DNA of 34,476 nt, taken from NCBI GenBank assembly GCA_018058095.1, contig JAGPCO010000079.1, positions 1 to 34,476 of the forward strand, written 5' to 3'. The first letter of the stretch is position 1; the number at the start of each line of letters is the position of its first letter. Under the pieces are notes generated by a model that saw nothing but the letters and a program-made list of their open reading frames with translations, did no database searches and was not told the origin of the DNA. This document shows, piece after piece, positions 19,557-27,607 of the stretch. The translations under genes were made by a program, and so were the position numbers. This DNA comes from Kofleriaceae bacterium. GTDB taxonomy: Bacteria; Myxococcota_A; Polyangia; Haliangiales; Haliangiaceae.

Positions 19557-19729
19557 GCGGGGCCCGTGGTCGTGGCCGTCGTCGGCGACCTGGGCACGTG
19601 GCCGTGGCCGCGATCACGTCGACGACCACGATCACGTCGCGGTCGGCGCGGGCCGGCGACGGATGGGCGCGCGAGACGACGGCGCCCGCCTGGTGGTGAA
19701 CGGGACATGCTTGGTGGTAGACCGTCGCG

Positions 19730-21697
19730 GTGGCGACGCTCCTGACCGTGCAGCACCTGGCCAAGCGCTATGGCACCCGCCAGGTGCTCGACGACGTGTC
19801 GTTCGTCGTCGACGACGGTGACCGCATCGCCCTGGTCGGCGTCAACGGCGCCGGCAAGTCGACGCTGCTCCGCTTCCTGGCCGCCGACGACGTCACCGTC
19901 GGCCGCGACAACGGCCCCGACGCCGGGCTCATCACCCGCCGGCGCGGCCTGACCATCGAGTACGTGGCGCAGGAGCCGGCGCTCGACCCCGACCAGACCG
20001 TCGGCGTCACCCTGCGCGAGGGCCTGCGCGGCCACGCCGAGGCCATCGCCGCGCTGGCCCGGGTCGACGCCCGCCTGACCGCGCTGGCCGAGGCCGGCAC
20101 CGACGCCGGCGCCGAGCTCGACGCCTCGCTCGAGGCCCAGGCCCACCTGCACGAGCGCATCGCCGCCCTCGGCGGCTGGGACCAGGACCACGAGATCCGC
20201 GGCCTGTCGGCGGCGCTGGCCATCCCGCCCGAGACCGCCCGGGTCGGCGCGCTGTCGATGGGCGAGCGCCGCCGCGTCGCCCTGGCCCGCGCCCTCCTGG
20301 CCCGGCCCGAGCTGCTCGCGCTCGACGAGCCGACCAACCACCTCGACGCCGCCACCACCGAGTGGCTCGAGCAGCGCCTGATCGAGCGCGGCGGCGCCCT
20401 CTTGCTGGTGACCCACGACCGCTACTTCCTCGATCGCGTCGCCACCCGCATCATCGAGCTCGACCGCGGCCGCATCCACGGCCACGACGGCGGCTACCGC
20501 GAGTTCCTGGCCCGCCAGGCCGAGCGCTGGTCGACCGAGGACGAGGGCCGGCGCCAGCGGGCGGCGTTCGTGCGGCGCGAGCTGGGCTGGATCCGGCGCC
20601 GGGCCCCGGCCCGCACCACCAAGCAGAAGGCGCGCATCGACCGCTTCGACGCCGCCGTCGACGCCGGCACCGAGGAACTCGACCGGACCCCGCCGGCGGT
20701 GCTGCGCCTGGGCAGCGGCAGCCGGCTCGGCGGCACCATCCTCGAGCTGCTCGAGGCCAGCAAGCGTGCGCCCGACGGCCGCGTGTTGTTCGAGGACCTG
20801 ACCGTGCGCTGGAAACACGGCGACCGCATCGGCGTGGTCGGCGTCAACGGCGCCGGCAAGACGACCCTCATCCGCGCCATCCTCGGCCAGCAGCCGCTCG
20901 ACGCCGGCCGGGTCGTCGTCGGCCAGAACACGCGTTTTGCCTTCATGGACCAGGCTCGGACCAGCCTCGACGACGCCCACACGGTGCTCGAGGAGATCGC
21001 CGGCGACGACGAGGAGATCGCCCTGGCCGACGGCAGCGTGCACGTCCGCACCTTCCTGCGCATGTTGCTGTTCGAGGACAGCCTGGCCGACGCCAAGGTC
21101 GGCGTGTTGTCGGGCGGCGAGCGCAACCGGGTCCAGCTGGCCAAGCTGCTGCGCGACGCCGGCAACTTCCTCATCCTCGACGAGCCGACCAACGACCTCG
21201 ACGTGCTCACCCTGGGCGTGCTGGAGGAGACGCTGGCGCAGTACGCCGGCTGCGCGCTCATCGTCAGCCACGATCGCTGGTTCCTCGACAAGGTCGCGAC
21301 CGGCATCCTCGCCTTCGAGGGCGACGGCCGCGTGGTGTTCTACGAGGGCTCGTGCACCGACTACCTCGACAAGCGGGCGGCCCGAGCCGAGGCGGCGGCC
21401 GCCGCCCTCGCCGCCGCCGCCGCGCCGGCGACGAGCAAGGCCGCCGCGCCGGCGCCGGCGCCCGCACGCGCCCGCAAGCGCACCTTCAAGGAGCGGCAGG
21501 AGCTGGCCGGCATGGAGGGCGCCATCGCCGCCGCCGAGGCCGAGGTGGCCCGGCGCGAGGCCGAGCTGGCCGACCCCGACCTGTACGCCCGCCGCGGCGC
21601 CGAGGTCCCGGCCCTCACCGCTGGCCTGGGCGCGGCCCGGGCCGAGGTCGAGCGCCTGTTCACCCGCTGGGCCGAGCTCGACGCGCTGCCGGAGTGA
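19730..21697 (+). CDS. uup: ABC-F ATPase, Uup type
   Basis: 655 residues from a GTG at 19730. Two ATPase domains without membrane segments: Walker A GVNGAGKST and GVNGAGKTT, signatures LSMGERRRVALAR and LSGGERNRVQLAK, Walker B with DEPTNHLD and DEPTNDLD, and switch histidines in VTHDRYFLD and VSHDRWFLD. The linker contains LGWIRRRAPARTTKQKARID, typical of Uup and absent from EttA. The C-terminus, after an Ala-rich stretch, is the predicted coiled coil of Uup (FKERQELAGMEGAIAAAEAE). Uup binds branched DNA and also ribosomes. The first signature has Met where Gly is usual (LSMGE). Confidence 0.92.
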   Translation: MATLLTVQHLAKRYGTRQVLDDVSFVVDDGDRIALVGVNGAGKSTLLRFLAADDVTVGRDNGPDAGLITRRRGLTIEYVAQEPALDPDQTVGVTLREGLRGHAEAIAALARVDARLTALAEAGTDAGAELDASLEAQAHLHERIAALGGWDQDHEIRGLSAALAIPPETARVGALSMGERRRVALARALLARPELLALDEPTNHLDAATTEWLEQRLIERGGALLLVTHDRYFLDRVATRIIELDRGRIHGHDGGYREFLARQAERWSTEDEGRRQRAAFVRRELGWIRRRAPARTTKQKARIDRFDAAVDAGTEELDRTPPAVLRLGSGSRLGGTILELLEASKRAPDGRVLFEDLTVRWKHGDRIGVVGVNGAGKTTLIRAILGQQPLDAGRVVVGQNTRFAFMDQARTSLDDAHTVLEEIAGDDEEIALADGSVHVRTFLRMLLFEDSLADAKVGVLSGGERNRVQLAKLLRDAGNFLILDEPTNDLDVLTLGVLEETLAQYAGCALIVSHDRWFLDKVATGILAFEGDGRVVFYEGSCTDYLDKRAARAEAAAAALAAAAAPATSKAAAPAPAPARARKRTFKERQELAGMEGAIAAAEAEVARREAELADPDLYARRGAEVPALTAGLGAARAEVERLFTRWAELDALPE

Positions 21698-21759
21698 CGT
21701 CGGGGACGCGGCGCGGGACGCCAGCGCTGACGCCCCGGGAACATGGGCGCGGCCGCGGT

Positions 21760-21771
21760 GTGATCGATCAC
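21760..21771. promoter_or_regulatory. Palindrome GTGATCGATCAC, possible operator
   Basis: A perfect 12-base palindrome in the 138-base gap between uup and the M1 peptidase gene, 65 bases before the likely start. It resembles half-sites of CRP/FNR-type regulators but with shorter spacing. The remaining gap shows nothing else. Confidence 0.25.
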
Positions 21772-21835
21772 CACCGGCAGGACCGCCGCCGCCGATGCGC
21801 GATCGAGCGGCGCGGCGGCCATGGTATGGACGGCC

Positions 21836-23533
21836 ATGCGCTGCGTCCGCTGCCTCGTCGCTCCGACCTCCACGCTCGGCCTGCTCGTCCTCGCCGCCAC
21901 CGGCCTCGGCTGCGGCGGCGACGATGACGCGCCGCCGCCGACCGGGCCGATCGACGCCCGCGTCGATCACTACGACTACCGCATCGACCTGGCGACCCGG
22001 CGCGCCAGCGTGGTCATCACCGCCACCGTGGTCACCGCCGGCGACTGCCTGACCCTGCCCTTCCGCGGCGACGACCTCGGCGCCGACGTCACCATCAACG
22101 GCGCCCCTGCCGGGGGTGAGGTCGGCGGCGGCCAGCTCACGCTGTGCGGCGACGGCTACCCGGCCGGCACCACGCTCACGCTCGGCGCCAGCATGACGGT
22201 GCCAGCGACGACGTGGGGCCCGACCCAGGTCGGCTTCTCGACCACCACCGACCGCGCCGGCAACGACTTCGTGTACCTGGTGTCGTGGGTCGGCGGCTGC
22301 GACCGCCACGGCGCCTGCGACAACCGGCCCGATCAGTTCGCGCGCTACCGCTTCACCGTCGATCACCCCGAGGCGCTGACCGTGCGTTGCCCGGGCGACG
22401 TGACCGAGCCGAGCCCGACCCAGACCGTGTGTGCGTTCGAGCACGACGGCGGCCCGACCTACAGCACCTTCGGCATCGTCGCCAGCAGCGGCTGGACCAC
22501 GACCGACAAGGGCCTGTGGGACGGCGTCGCCACCACGGTGTACGACCGCACCGGCAGCGGCGTGGCCGGACGCATCGACCCGGTCTACCACGGCGGCATG
22601 ATGGCCTTCATGTCGTCGACGTTCGGGCCGTACCCGTACGGCGACGAGCTGCGCCTCCTGACCGGGCCGACCTACTGGAACGGCTTCGAGCACCCCGGCA
22701 ACATCGTCCTGTCCGACGCCCTGGCCAACCCGCTGTCGGGCTCGGCCTACCGCGATCCGGTCGCGCACACGCTCGACCACGAGCTGGCCCACCTGTGGGC
22801 CGGCGATCAGACGACGCTGGCCGGCACCTACGACTTCGTGTGGAAGGAGGCCATGGCCGAGTACCTCAGCTACCTGCACGAGGACAGCGTCGACCCGGCG
22901 GTGGCGCTGGCGACGGCGCGGGCGTGGAAGCTGTTCTCGCGCGGCGTGCTGGCCTACCCGGTGCCGGGCGAGCGCCCGCCGCTGGTCGACTACTACGGCG
23001 ACGTGTACGGGCCCGGGCCGATGGTGCTGTTCCGCCAGCTCGAGGTGCTGTCGTCGCGGGCCCAGGTCATCGCCGCGCTGCAGGCGCTGCTGGGCCAGGC
23101 GCGCGCCATCGGCGTGGCCGACGTGACGGCGGCGCTGGCGAGCGCGACCGGGCTCGACCTCACCGCCTACGTCGCGGCCTGGGTCACGGGCGAAGGCCCG
23201 CCGGTGTGGCCGGAGTTCACCGCCGTGTTCACGCCGGGCGCCACCGCCGGCAGCCCGGGCTCGCTCCAGGTCGACCAGACCAACGCGGCCGCGACCGGCG
23301 ACAAGCGCTGCCGCTTCAAGATCGGCCTCGAGGGCGCGGACACCGCGCAGAACGTCAAGGTGGTGATCGACACCGTGGCCGGTGGCCCGAGCCAGACCCT
23401 GGTCGTGCCCGATCCCGGCTTCGCGGTGGTGCGCACGGTCATCGACCCAGACGCCGAGTGCCTGGCCTTCCCGACGGCGTCGACCCTGGTGCGCGCGCCG
23501 AGGCCACAGCCGTGGGTGGCGCCGGCGCGCTGA
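21836..23533 (+). CDS. M1-type (gluzincin) metallopeptidase lipoprotein
   Basis: 565 residues if started at the second ATG (21836), which places MRCVRC before the hydrophobic core and the lipobox ATGLGC; the ATG at 21821 adds five residues. The zinc site is HELAH (His315, His319) with Glu338 exactly 18 residues after the second His, the M1 signature HExxH-x18-E. GFEHPGNIV stands in the place of the GxMEN exopeptidase motif. Tyr in VYGPGPMVLF may be the catalytic Tyr. An N-terminal beta domain (residues 35-180) and a C-terminal beta-sandwich (from about 455) surround the catalytic part. The GAMEN change (Phe-Glu-His) suggests altered substrate choice. A cell-surface peptidase is likely. Confidence 0.87.
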   Translation: MRCVRCLVAPTSTLGLLVLAATGLGCGGDDDAPPPTGPIDARVDHYDYRIDLATRRASVVITATVVTAGDCLTLPFRGDDLGADVTINGAPAGGEVGGGQLTLCGDGYPAGTTLTLGASMTVPATTWGPTQVGFSTTTDRAGNDFVYLVSWVGGCDRHGACDNRPDQFARYRFTVDHPEALTVRCPGDVTEPSPTQTVCAFEHDGGPTYSTFGIVASSGWTTTDKGLWDGVATTVYDRTGSGVAGRIDPVYHGGMMAFMSSTFGPYPYGDELRLLTGPTYWNGFEHPGNIVLSDALANPLSGSAYRDPVAHTLDHELAHLWAGDQTTLAGTYDFVWKEAMAEYLSYLHEDSVDPAVALATARAWKLFSRGVLAYPVPGERPPLVDYYGDVYGPGPMVLFRQLEVLSSRAQVIAALQALLGQARAIGVADVTAALASATGLDLTAYVAAWVTGEGPPVWPEFTAVFTPGATAGSPGSLQVDQTNAAATGDKRCRFKIGLEGADTAQNVKVVIDTVAGGPSQTLVVPDPGFAVVRTVIDPDAECLAFPTASTLVRAPRPQPWVAPAR

Positions 23534-23570
23534 CGGCCTGGTGCCGAGTACCCTGGCGCTACCGGCCGCC

Positions 23571-23592
23571 GGCGTGGGGTCGCCCGTTTTTT
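23571..23592 (+). terminator. Weak intrinsic terminator with T6 run
   Basis: GGCG, loop TGGGGT, CGCC, then CG and TTTTTT (23587-23592), 38 bases after the M1 peptidase stop. The stem is only 4 base pairs, but a six-T run is rare in this DNA. Confidence 0.35.
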
Positions 23593-23647
23593 GCTGCCCG
23601 CCCGGGCCCCATCCGGCGGCGGGGTTTGTTATGCACCCCACACCAAC

Positions 23648-23653
23648 GGAGGA
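23648..23653 (+). promoter_or_regulatory. Strong ribosome binding site GGAGGA
   Basis: GGAGGA lies 8 bases before the ATG at 23662. It is the clearest Shine-Dalgarno sequence in the window and fixes the start of the cysteine-repeat lipoprotein. Confidence 0.85.
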
Positions 23654-23661
23654 CTAATCGC

Positions 23662-24684
23662 ATGCGTTTGCTCTCGTCTCGTAGCCTCGTCCCGGCCCTC
23701 GCCGCCGCCGCCGCCCTCGTCGCCCTCACCGGTTGCCCCAAGGGCATCCCCGGTCGCGGCGGCTCGGGCAAGGTCGACCCCAACTCGTGCGGCAACTACG
23801 CCGTGTCCGACGCCGGCCGCAAGCTCAAGGCGTTCTTCGAGGCCACCGTCAAGCTCAACGACACCGTCGTCGAGACCGAGCAGGTGGTGAAGACCAGCTG
23901 CAAGATGATGGGGACCGAGCTGGGCATGGCCCCGGGCGACCTCGAGGGCACCACCAACGACGTGTGCGCCCGCGTGATCACCACCATCCGCGACAACCTC
24001 AAGGTGTCGATCAAGGGTGAGGCCGGCCTCAAGGTCGACTACAAGCCGGCGGTCTGCACCGTCGACATCCAGGCCACCGCCCGCGCCGCCGCCGAGTGCG
24101 AGGCCAAGGCCGAGGCCGACATCGCCGTCCGCTGCGAGGGCAGCTGCACCGGCACCTGCAGCGGCGCGTGCGACGGCACCTGCCACGCCGAGGGCGGCAC
24201 CGGCGGCTCGAGCGGCCAGTGCAACGGCCACTGCGAGGGTTCGTGCGGCGGCACCTGCTCGGGTGGCTGCGACGGCCACGCCGACGTCGAGGCGTCGGCG
24301 CAGTGCAAGGCGCAGGCTGAGGTCAACGCCTCGGTCGACGTGCAGTGCACCGAGGCCGAGCTCAACATCGAGGCCAAGGCCGACGTGATCGTCGACGCCA
24401 GCAAGGCGGAGATGACCATCAAGGCCCTCAAGGCCGGCCTGCCGAAGATCCTCAGCGTCAAGGCCCGCCTCAAGCCGCTCAAGGCCGCGGTGGCGACCTG
24501 GGCCCGCTCGGCCAAGGAGCTGGGTGAGTCGGCCAGCGACCTGGCCGGTTCGTTCAAGGACCAGGCGCTGTGCATCTCCGGCCAGATCGCCGGCGCCGCC
24601 GCCATGGTCGCCAACATCCAGGCGTCGGTCGACGTCTCGGTGTCGGTGTCCGTCGAGGCCTCGGCCTCGGCTGGCGTGAACTGA
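23662..24684 (+). CDS. Lipoprotein with two blocks of five evenly spaced cysteines
   Basis: 340 residues. The lipobox is VALTGCPKG (Cys25). An Ala/Lys/Asp-rich helical part follows (residues 45-155). Residues 158-203 contain Cys at 158, 162, 166, 170, 174 and again at 187, 191, 195, 199, 203, each three residues apart (CEGSCTGTCSGACDGTC and CNGHCEGSCGGTCSGGC), separated by a 12-residue Gly/Ser/His linker. The C-terminal third is again helical, with AEASVDV-like repeats (ASVDVSVSVSVEASASAGVN). With a strong ribosome site and a strong terminator it looks like an abundantly made envelope protein. The repeats could bind metal or form a stack of disulfides. No known family was recognised. Confidence 0.85.
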   Translation: MRLLSSRSLVPALAAAAALVALTGCPKGIPGRGGSGKVDPNSCGNYAVSDAGRKLKAFFEATVKLNDTVVETEQVVKTSCKMMGTELGMAPGDLEGTTNDVCARVITTIRDNLKVSIKGEAGLKVDYKPAVCTVDIQATARAAAECEAKAEADIAVRCEGSCTGTCSGACDGTCHAEGGTGGSSGQCNGHCEGSCGGTCSGGCDGHADVEASAQCKAQAEVNASVDVQCTEAELNIEAKADVIVDASKAEMTIKALKAGLPKILSVKARLKPLKAAVATWARSAKELGESASDLAGSFKDQALCISGQIAGAAAMVANIQASVDVSVSVSVEASASAGVN

Positions 24685-24708
24685 CCTCGGTTCGCCCGGA
24701 CCACCGCC

Positions 24709-24749
24709 GCGGGGAGCTGGCCACCGGCCACGCTCCCCGCGCGCGTTTT
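24709..24749 (+). terminator. Strong intrinsic terminator
   Basis: GCGGGGAGC (24709-24717) pairs perfectly with GCTCCCCGC (24732-24740), with inner TGGCC/GGCCA also pairing, followed by GCGCG and TTTT. It lies 25 bases after the cysteine-repeat lipoprotein stop. Confidence 0.85.
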
Positions 24750-24806
24750 CGGCGCGGACGATCCGACCGATCGAGCGACCGGTGAGGTGGGCCGAGGCCA
24801 CAGCGT

Positions 24807-24822
24807 GTGAACCTGACTTCAC
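24807..24822. promoter_or_regulatory. Dyad GTGAA-N6-TTCAC, possible operator
   Basis: Perfect 5-base inverted half-sites separated by CCTGAC, about 80 bases upstream of the -10 candidate of the next gene. The size fits a dimeric regulator site, but the match could be chance. Confidence 0.25.
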
Positions 24823-24902
24823 GCGATCGGCGGTGGGCACCGCGTGATTCCAGGTGCCTGCGCCGAAGCGGGCGCGCCGCCCGCACCCGGCCCCGGGGTT
24901 GC

Positions 24903-24908
24903 TACCGT
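24903..24908 (+). promoter_or_regulatory. Candidate -10 element (TACCGT), leaderless start
   Basis: TACCGT lies 7 bases before the ATG at 24916, without a Shine-Dalgarno sequence between. The same hexamer stands 8 bases before the ATG at 32582. Confidence 0.4.
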
Positions 24909-24915
24909 GGCCGCC

Positions 24916-26586
24916 ATGGTCCGCGTCCGCCCCGTTCGCTCCCTGCCCTGGCTGCTCGCCGCGCTGTCGCTCCCCGCGTGTGGTGGCAGCGTGCGCCGGA
25001 ACCTCATCTTCGATCAGCAGGTCCGCCTCGGCCACGGCCGCTTCGTCGGCCCGATCGAGGTCGACGTGCCGCGCCGGGCCGATCACCAGGAGCGCGACTT
25101 CGAGATCGTGGCCGAGCTGACCACCGGCTGCACACCACAGCTGACGCTGGTCTTCCCCGACGGCGAGACCCGCCCGATCGGGGCGGCCGATGCGAGCTGG
25201 CAGGACCTGCTGGCGCGCCGCGCCGCCGCCCCCGAGCCGGCCGCCGTGGCCGCGCCGGCTGCGCCGGCGACGAGCAGCCCCGACGCCGCGAGCGACAGCG
25301 TCGCGGCCGAGGCCGCCATCACCCCGGCCGGCCCTGGCGTGGTCGCCGCCGCCCCGGTCGCGACCGGGCGATGGCAGGCGGTCACGACCGAGTCGTGGCC
25401 GGGCCAGCTGCAGTTCCAGGCCGAGCGTGAGCGCCGGTGCGCCGGCGAGCGCACCTACCGCCTGCGCTACGTCAGCGCGCTCGACGAGCGCGGCGCGATC
25501 GGGGTGTGGGCCGAGGTGCCGCAGGAGCTGGCCGAGGCCCGGCTGCGCCTGCGCGTGTTCGAGCTGATCGACGCCGGCGCCGAGGCCGAGGTGGCGGCCG
25601 AGCGCGAGGCCGAGCGGACCCGGCTCGCGGCCGCCGCGCAGGCCGAGGCCGAGCAGCGGGCCCGGGCCCAGGCCCAGGTGACGATCAACGCCGAGGTGGC
25701 GGCCCGGCCGCGGCCACCCGAGCCACCGCCGAAGACCGAGCGGCCGCGCCCGGCCAAGGTCGAGGGCGCGCGCTGGGTGCCGGGGCGGTGGAGCTACGCC
25801 GAGGGCGCCGGCCGCTGGGTCTGGATCGACGGGCAGTGGGCGGCGCCGGCCGATCGCCCGCCGCTGCGGGCCGAGGGTGGCACGCCGCCGGTGCCTGGCG
25901 CCCGCTGGGCCACCGGCCACTGGGAGTGGCAGGCCGGCCCCGGCGCGTGGAGCTGGAGCCCGGGCCACTGGGAGGCGCCGCCGCCGCGGATCGAGCAGCC
26001 CGGGCCGCCGCCGATCGCCGGTCAACCGTGGTTGCCCGGCCGCTGGCTCGCCGTCGGCGCCAGCTTCCAGTGGGAAGCCGGGCGCTGGGGCGCGCCGCCG
26101 GCCAAGGTCGAGCTGCCCGGGGTGCCACCGGTGCCCGAGTCGGCGTGGGTCGCCGGCTACTGGGTCGAGGGCGCCGGCGGCTTCTCGTGGGTCGCCGGCC
26201 ACTGGGGTCGGCCGACGCCGCGGGCCGAGACGCCGCCGCCGTCACCTGGGCGCGGCGCGCGCTGGATCGCTGGCACCTGGATCCAGAACGCCGGCACCTG
26301 GGTGTGGTCGCCGGGGTTCTACGACGTCGCCGGTCGGCCGCCGCCGCCGCCGCGACGCGAGCAGCCGGGCGCGGCGCCGGTCGCCGGCGCGGTGTGGCTG
26401 GCCGGGTTCTGGCGCTGGTCACCGGCGCAGAGCCGGCACGACTGGGTGGCCGGGCACTGGGAGACGCCGCCCGGCGTGGGCTACGAGTGGGTGTGGGACG
26501 CGGCCCCGATCGCCGGCGGTGGACGGACCGGGCGCTGGCTGCTGCGGGTCGACGTCCGGGTCGACGTGCGCGGGGGCCGGCGATGA
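24916..26586 (+). CDS. YXWGXW-repeat lipoprotein
   Basis: 556 residues from the ATG at 24916; an in-frame GTG at 24844 would put 24 non-signal residues in front. The signal peptide ends in LSLPACGGS. Residues 20-240 hold a beta-rich part, an Ala-rich stretch and a Glu/Ala/Arg coiled-coil-like region (EREAERTRLAAAAQAEAE). From about residue 280 there are six tandem repeats of roughly 40 residues with W.PG.W, a Trp-rich core such as GAWSWSPGHWE and a Pro-rich linker (WVPGRWSY, WATGHWEW, WLPGRW, WVAGYW, WIAGTW, WLAGFW). This fits the YXWGXW repeat family of exported proteins. Its stop overlaps the next gene start by 4 bases. The repeats may bind glycans or pack as a beta structure on the cell surface. 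Confidence 0.87.
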   Translation: MVRVRPVRSLPWLLAALSLPACGGSVRRNLIFDQQVRLGHGRFVGPIEVDVPRRADHQERDFEIVAELTTGCTPQLTLVFPDGETRPIGAADASWQDLLARRAAAPEPAAVAAPAAPATSSPDAASDSVAAEAAITPAGPGVVAAAPVATGRWQAVTTESWPGQLQFQAERERRCAGERTYRLRYVSALDERGAIGVWAEVPQELAEARLRLRVFELIDAGAEAEVAAEREAERTRLAAAAQAEAEQRARAQAQVTINAEVAARPRPPEPPPKTERPRPAKVEGARWVPGRWSYAEGAGRWVWIDGQWAAPADRPPLRAEGGTPPVPGARWATGHWEWQAGPGAWSWSPGHWEAPPPRIEQPGPPPIAGQPWLPGRWLAVGASFQWEAGRWGAPPAKVELPGVPPVPESAWVAGYWVEGAGGFSWVAGHWGRPTPRAETPPPSPGRGARWIAGTWIQNAGTWVWSPGFYDVAGRPPPPPRREQPGAAPVAGAVWLAGFWRWSPAQSRHDWVAGHWETPPGVGYEWVWDAAPIAGGGRTGRWLLRVDVRVDVRGGRR

Positions 26587-27488
26587 GCCGGGCCGTCGGC
26601 ACCCGCCCACGCCGCGCGGCCCTCGCCGTCGTCGCGACCCTCGTCGCCACCAGCGCCGGGTGCGGCGCGATGATCGACACCGCCTACCTGCTCGGCGACG
26701 GCCGGCGCCACGAGTCGACCGAGGAGCGGCGCCCGACCGCCGAGCAGCGCACCCGGATCGAGCACCAGGCCACGGTCACCGCCGCCGGCGACCTGGTGCT
26801 GACGTGTGAGGAGCGGACCCGCACGGTCGAGCGAACCTGGCAGGTGCACAAGACCTTCAAGCAGCGCGGCGGCTACGATCGCGGCACCTACCTCGGCGCG
26901 GCCTCGGTGTCGGGCCTGTTCACCATGATCATCGGCGGCGCCGCGCTCGGCATCTGCCTGAGCCAGGACGACGTCAGCTGCTGGCACGTGGCGTGGGCCA
27001 CGCCGTACGCGCTCGACGTGGTGTGGTCGGGCATCCGCGCCGGCGGTGCGCGTGACCCCGTGCTCGTCGCCCGCGAGCCGGGCCCCGAGCGGCTCGAGCT
27101 CGGCCGCACCCCGATGGCGCAGGCGCCGGCAGTGTGCCCGGGCACCAGCCTGGTGGTCGGCTTCGCGACCGGCCCGTCCGACGACGACGAGCTCAACGGT
27201 CGGGGCGGGACCGGGCCGCGCCGCCCGGCCCCGGGCGCGGCCGCCCTGCTGCCGACCGCCGCCGCCGGCACCTTCACCCTGGCCGGCGCGCCCGAGGCGC
27301 TGGCGGCCTGGACCGGCGCTGGCACCGGGCTGTGGGCGGTCGACGCCGAGGGGGCCGCGCACCCGGTCGAGGTCGATCGGTGCGCGGCGCTGCGCCCGCA
27401 CGTGGCCAGCCTGACCGGCCCGGCGCTGGCGTCGATGCAGCGAGCCTGCCCGCCACCGGCGCAGCCGGGCGCCCCGGCCAACCCCTGA
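26583..27488 (+). CDS. Lipoprotein with one internal membrane-like segment, unknown function
   Basis: 301 residues from the ATG overlapping the previous stop. The signal peptide ends in LVATSAGCGAM. A charged segment (RRHESTEERRPTAEQRTRIE) and a beta segment with CEERTRTVERTWQVHKTF follow, then a hydrophobic segment (YLGAASVSGLFTMIIGGAAL) and Cys pairs (GICLSQDDVSC). The C-terminal half is rich in Ala, Pro and Gly. Translational coupling to the YXWGXW-repeat lipoprotein suggests that the two act together. The 119 bases after it contain a GGCCTG/CAGGCC hairpin (27555-27579) without a T-run. Confidence 0.75.
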   Translation: MSRAVGTRPRRAALAVVATLVATSAGCGAMIDTAYLLGDGRRHESTEERRPTAEQRTRIEHQATVTAAGDLVLTCEERTRTVERTWQVHKTFKQRGGYDRGTYLGAASVSGLFTMIIGGAALGICLSQDDVSCWHVAWATPYALDVVWSGIRAGGARDPVLVAREPGPERLELGRTPMAQAPAVCPGTSLVVGFATGPSDDDELNGRGGTGPRRPAPGAAALLPTAAAGTFTLAGAPEALAAWTGAGTGLWAVDAEGAAHPVEVDRCAALRPHVASLTGPALASMQRACPPPAQPGAPANP

Positions 27489-27607
27489 GCCGCGGCCAAG
27501 GGAATTCCAGGCGTTGCCGGGGGTGGCGGGGCTCGGCCCGGCCTCTGGTCGGGCGGCCTGCCGGCACTGGTGACAGGCCCGCCGAGGTGGTGTAAGTACG
27601 CCTCCCC

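Noticed and set aside
19611-19639. Direct repeat CGATCACGTCG as an iteron or operator array
   Set aside because: Only two copies 18 bases apart in GC-rich DNA of simple composition; not enough to call a site.
18962-23641. Open frame of 1559 codons on the - strand
   Set aside because: It lies antisense to tspO, uup and the M1 peptidase, all with clear motifs. Long antisense frames are expected in DNA with G/C third positions.
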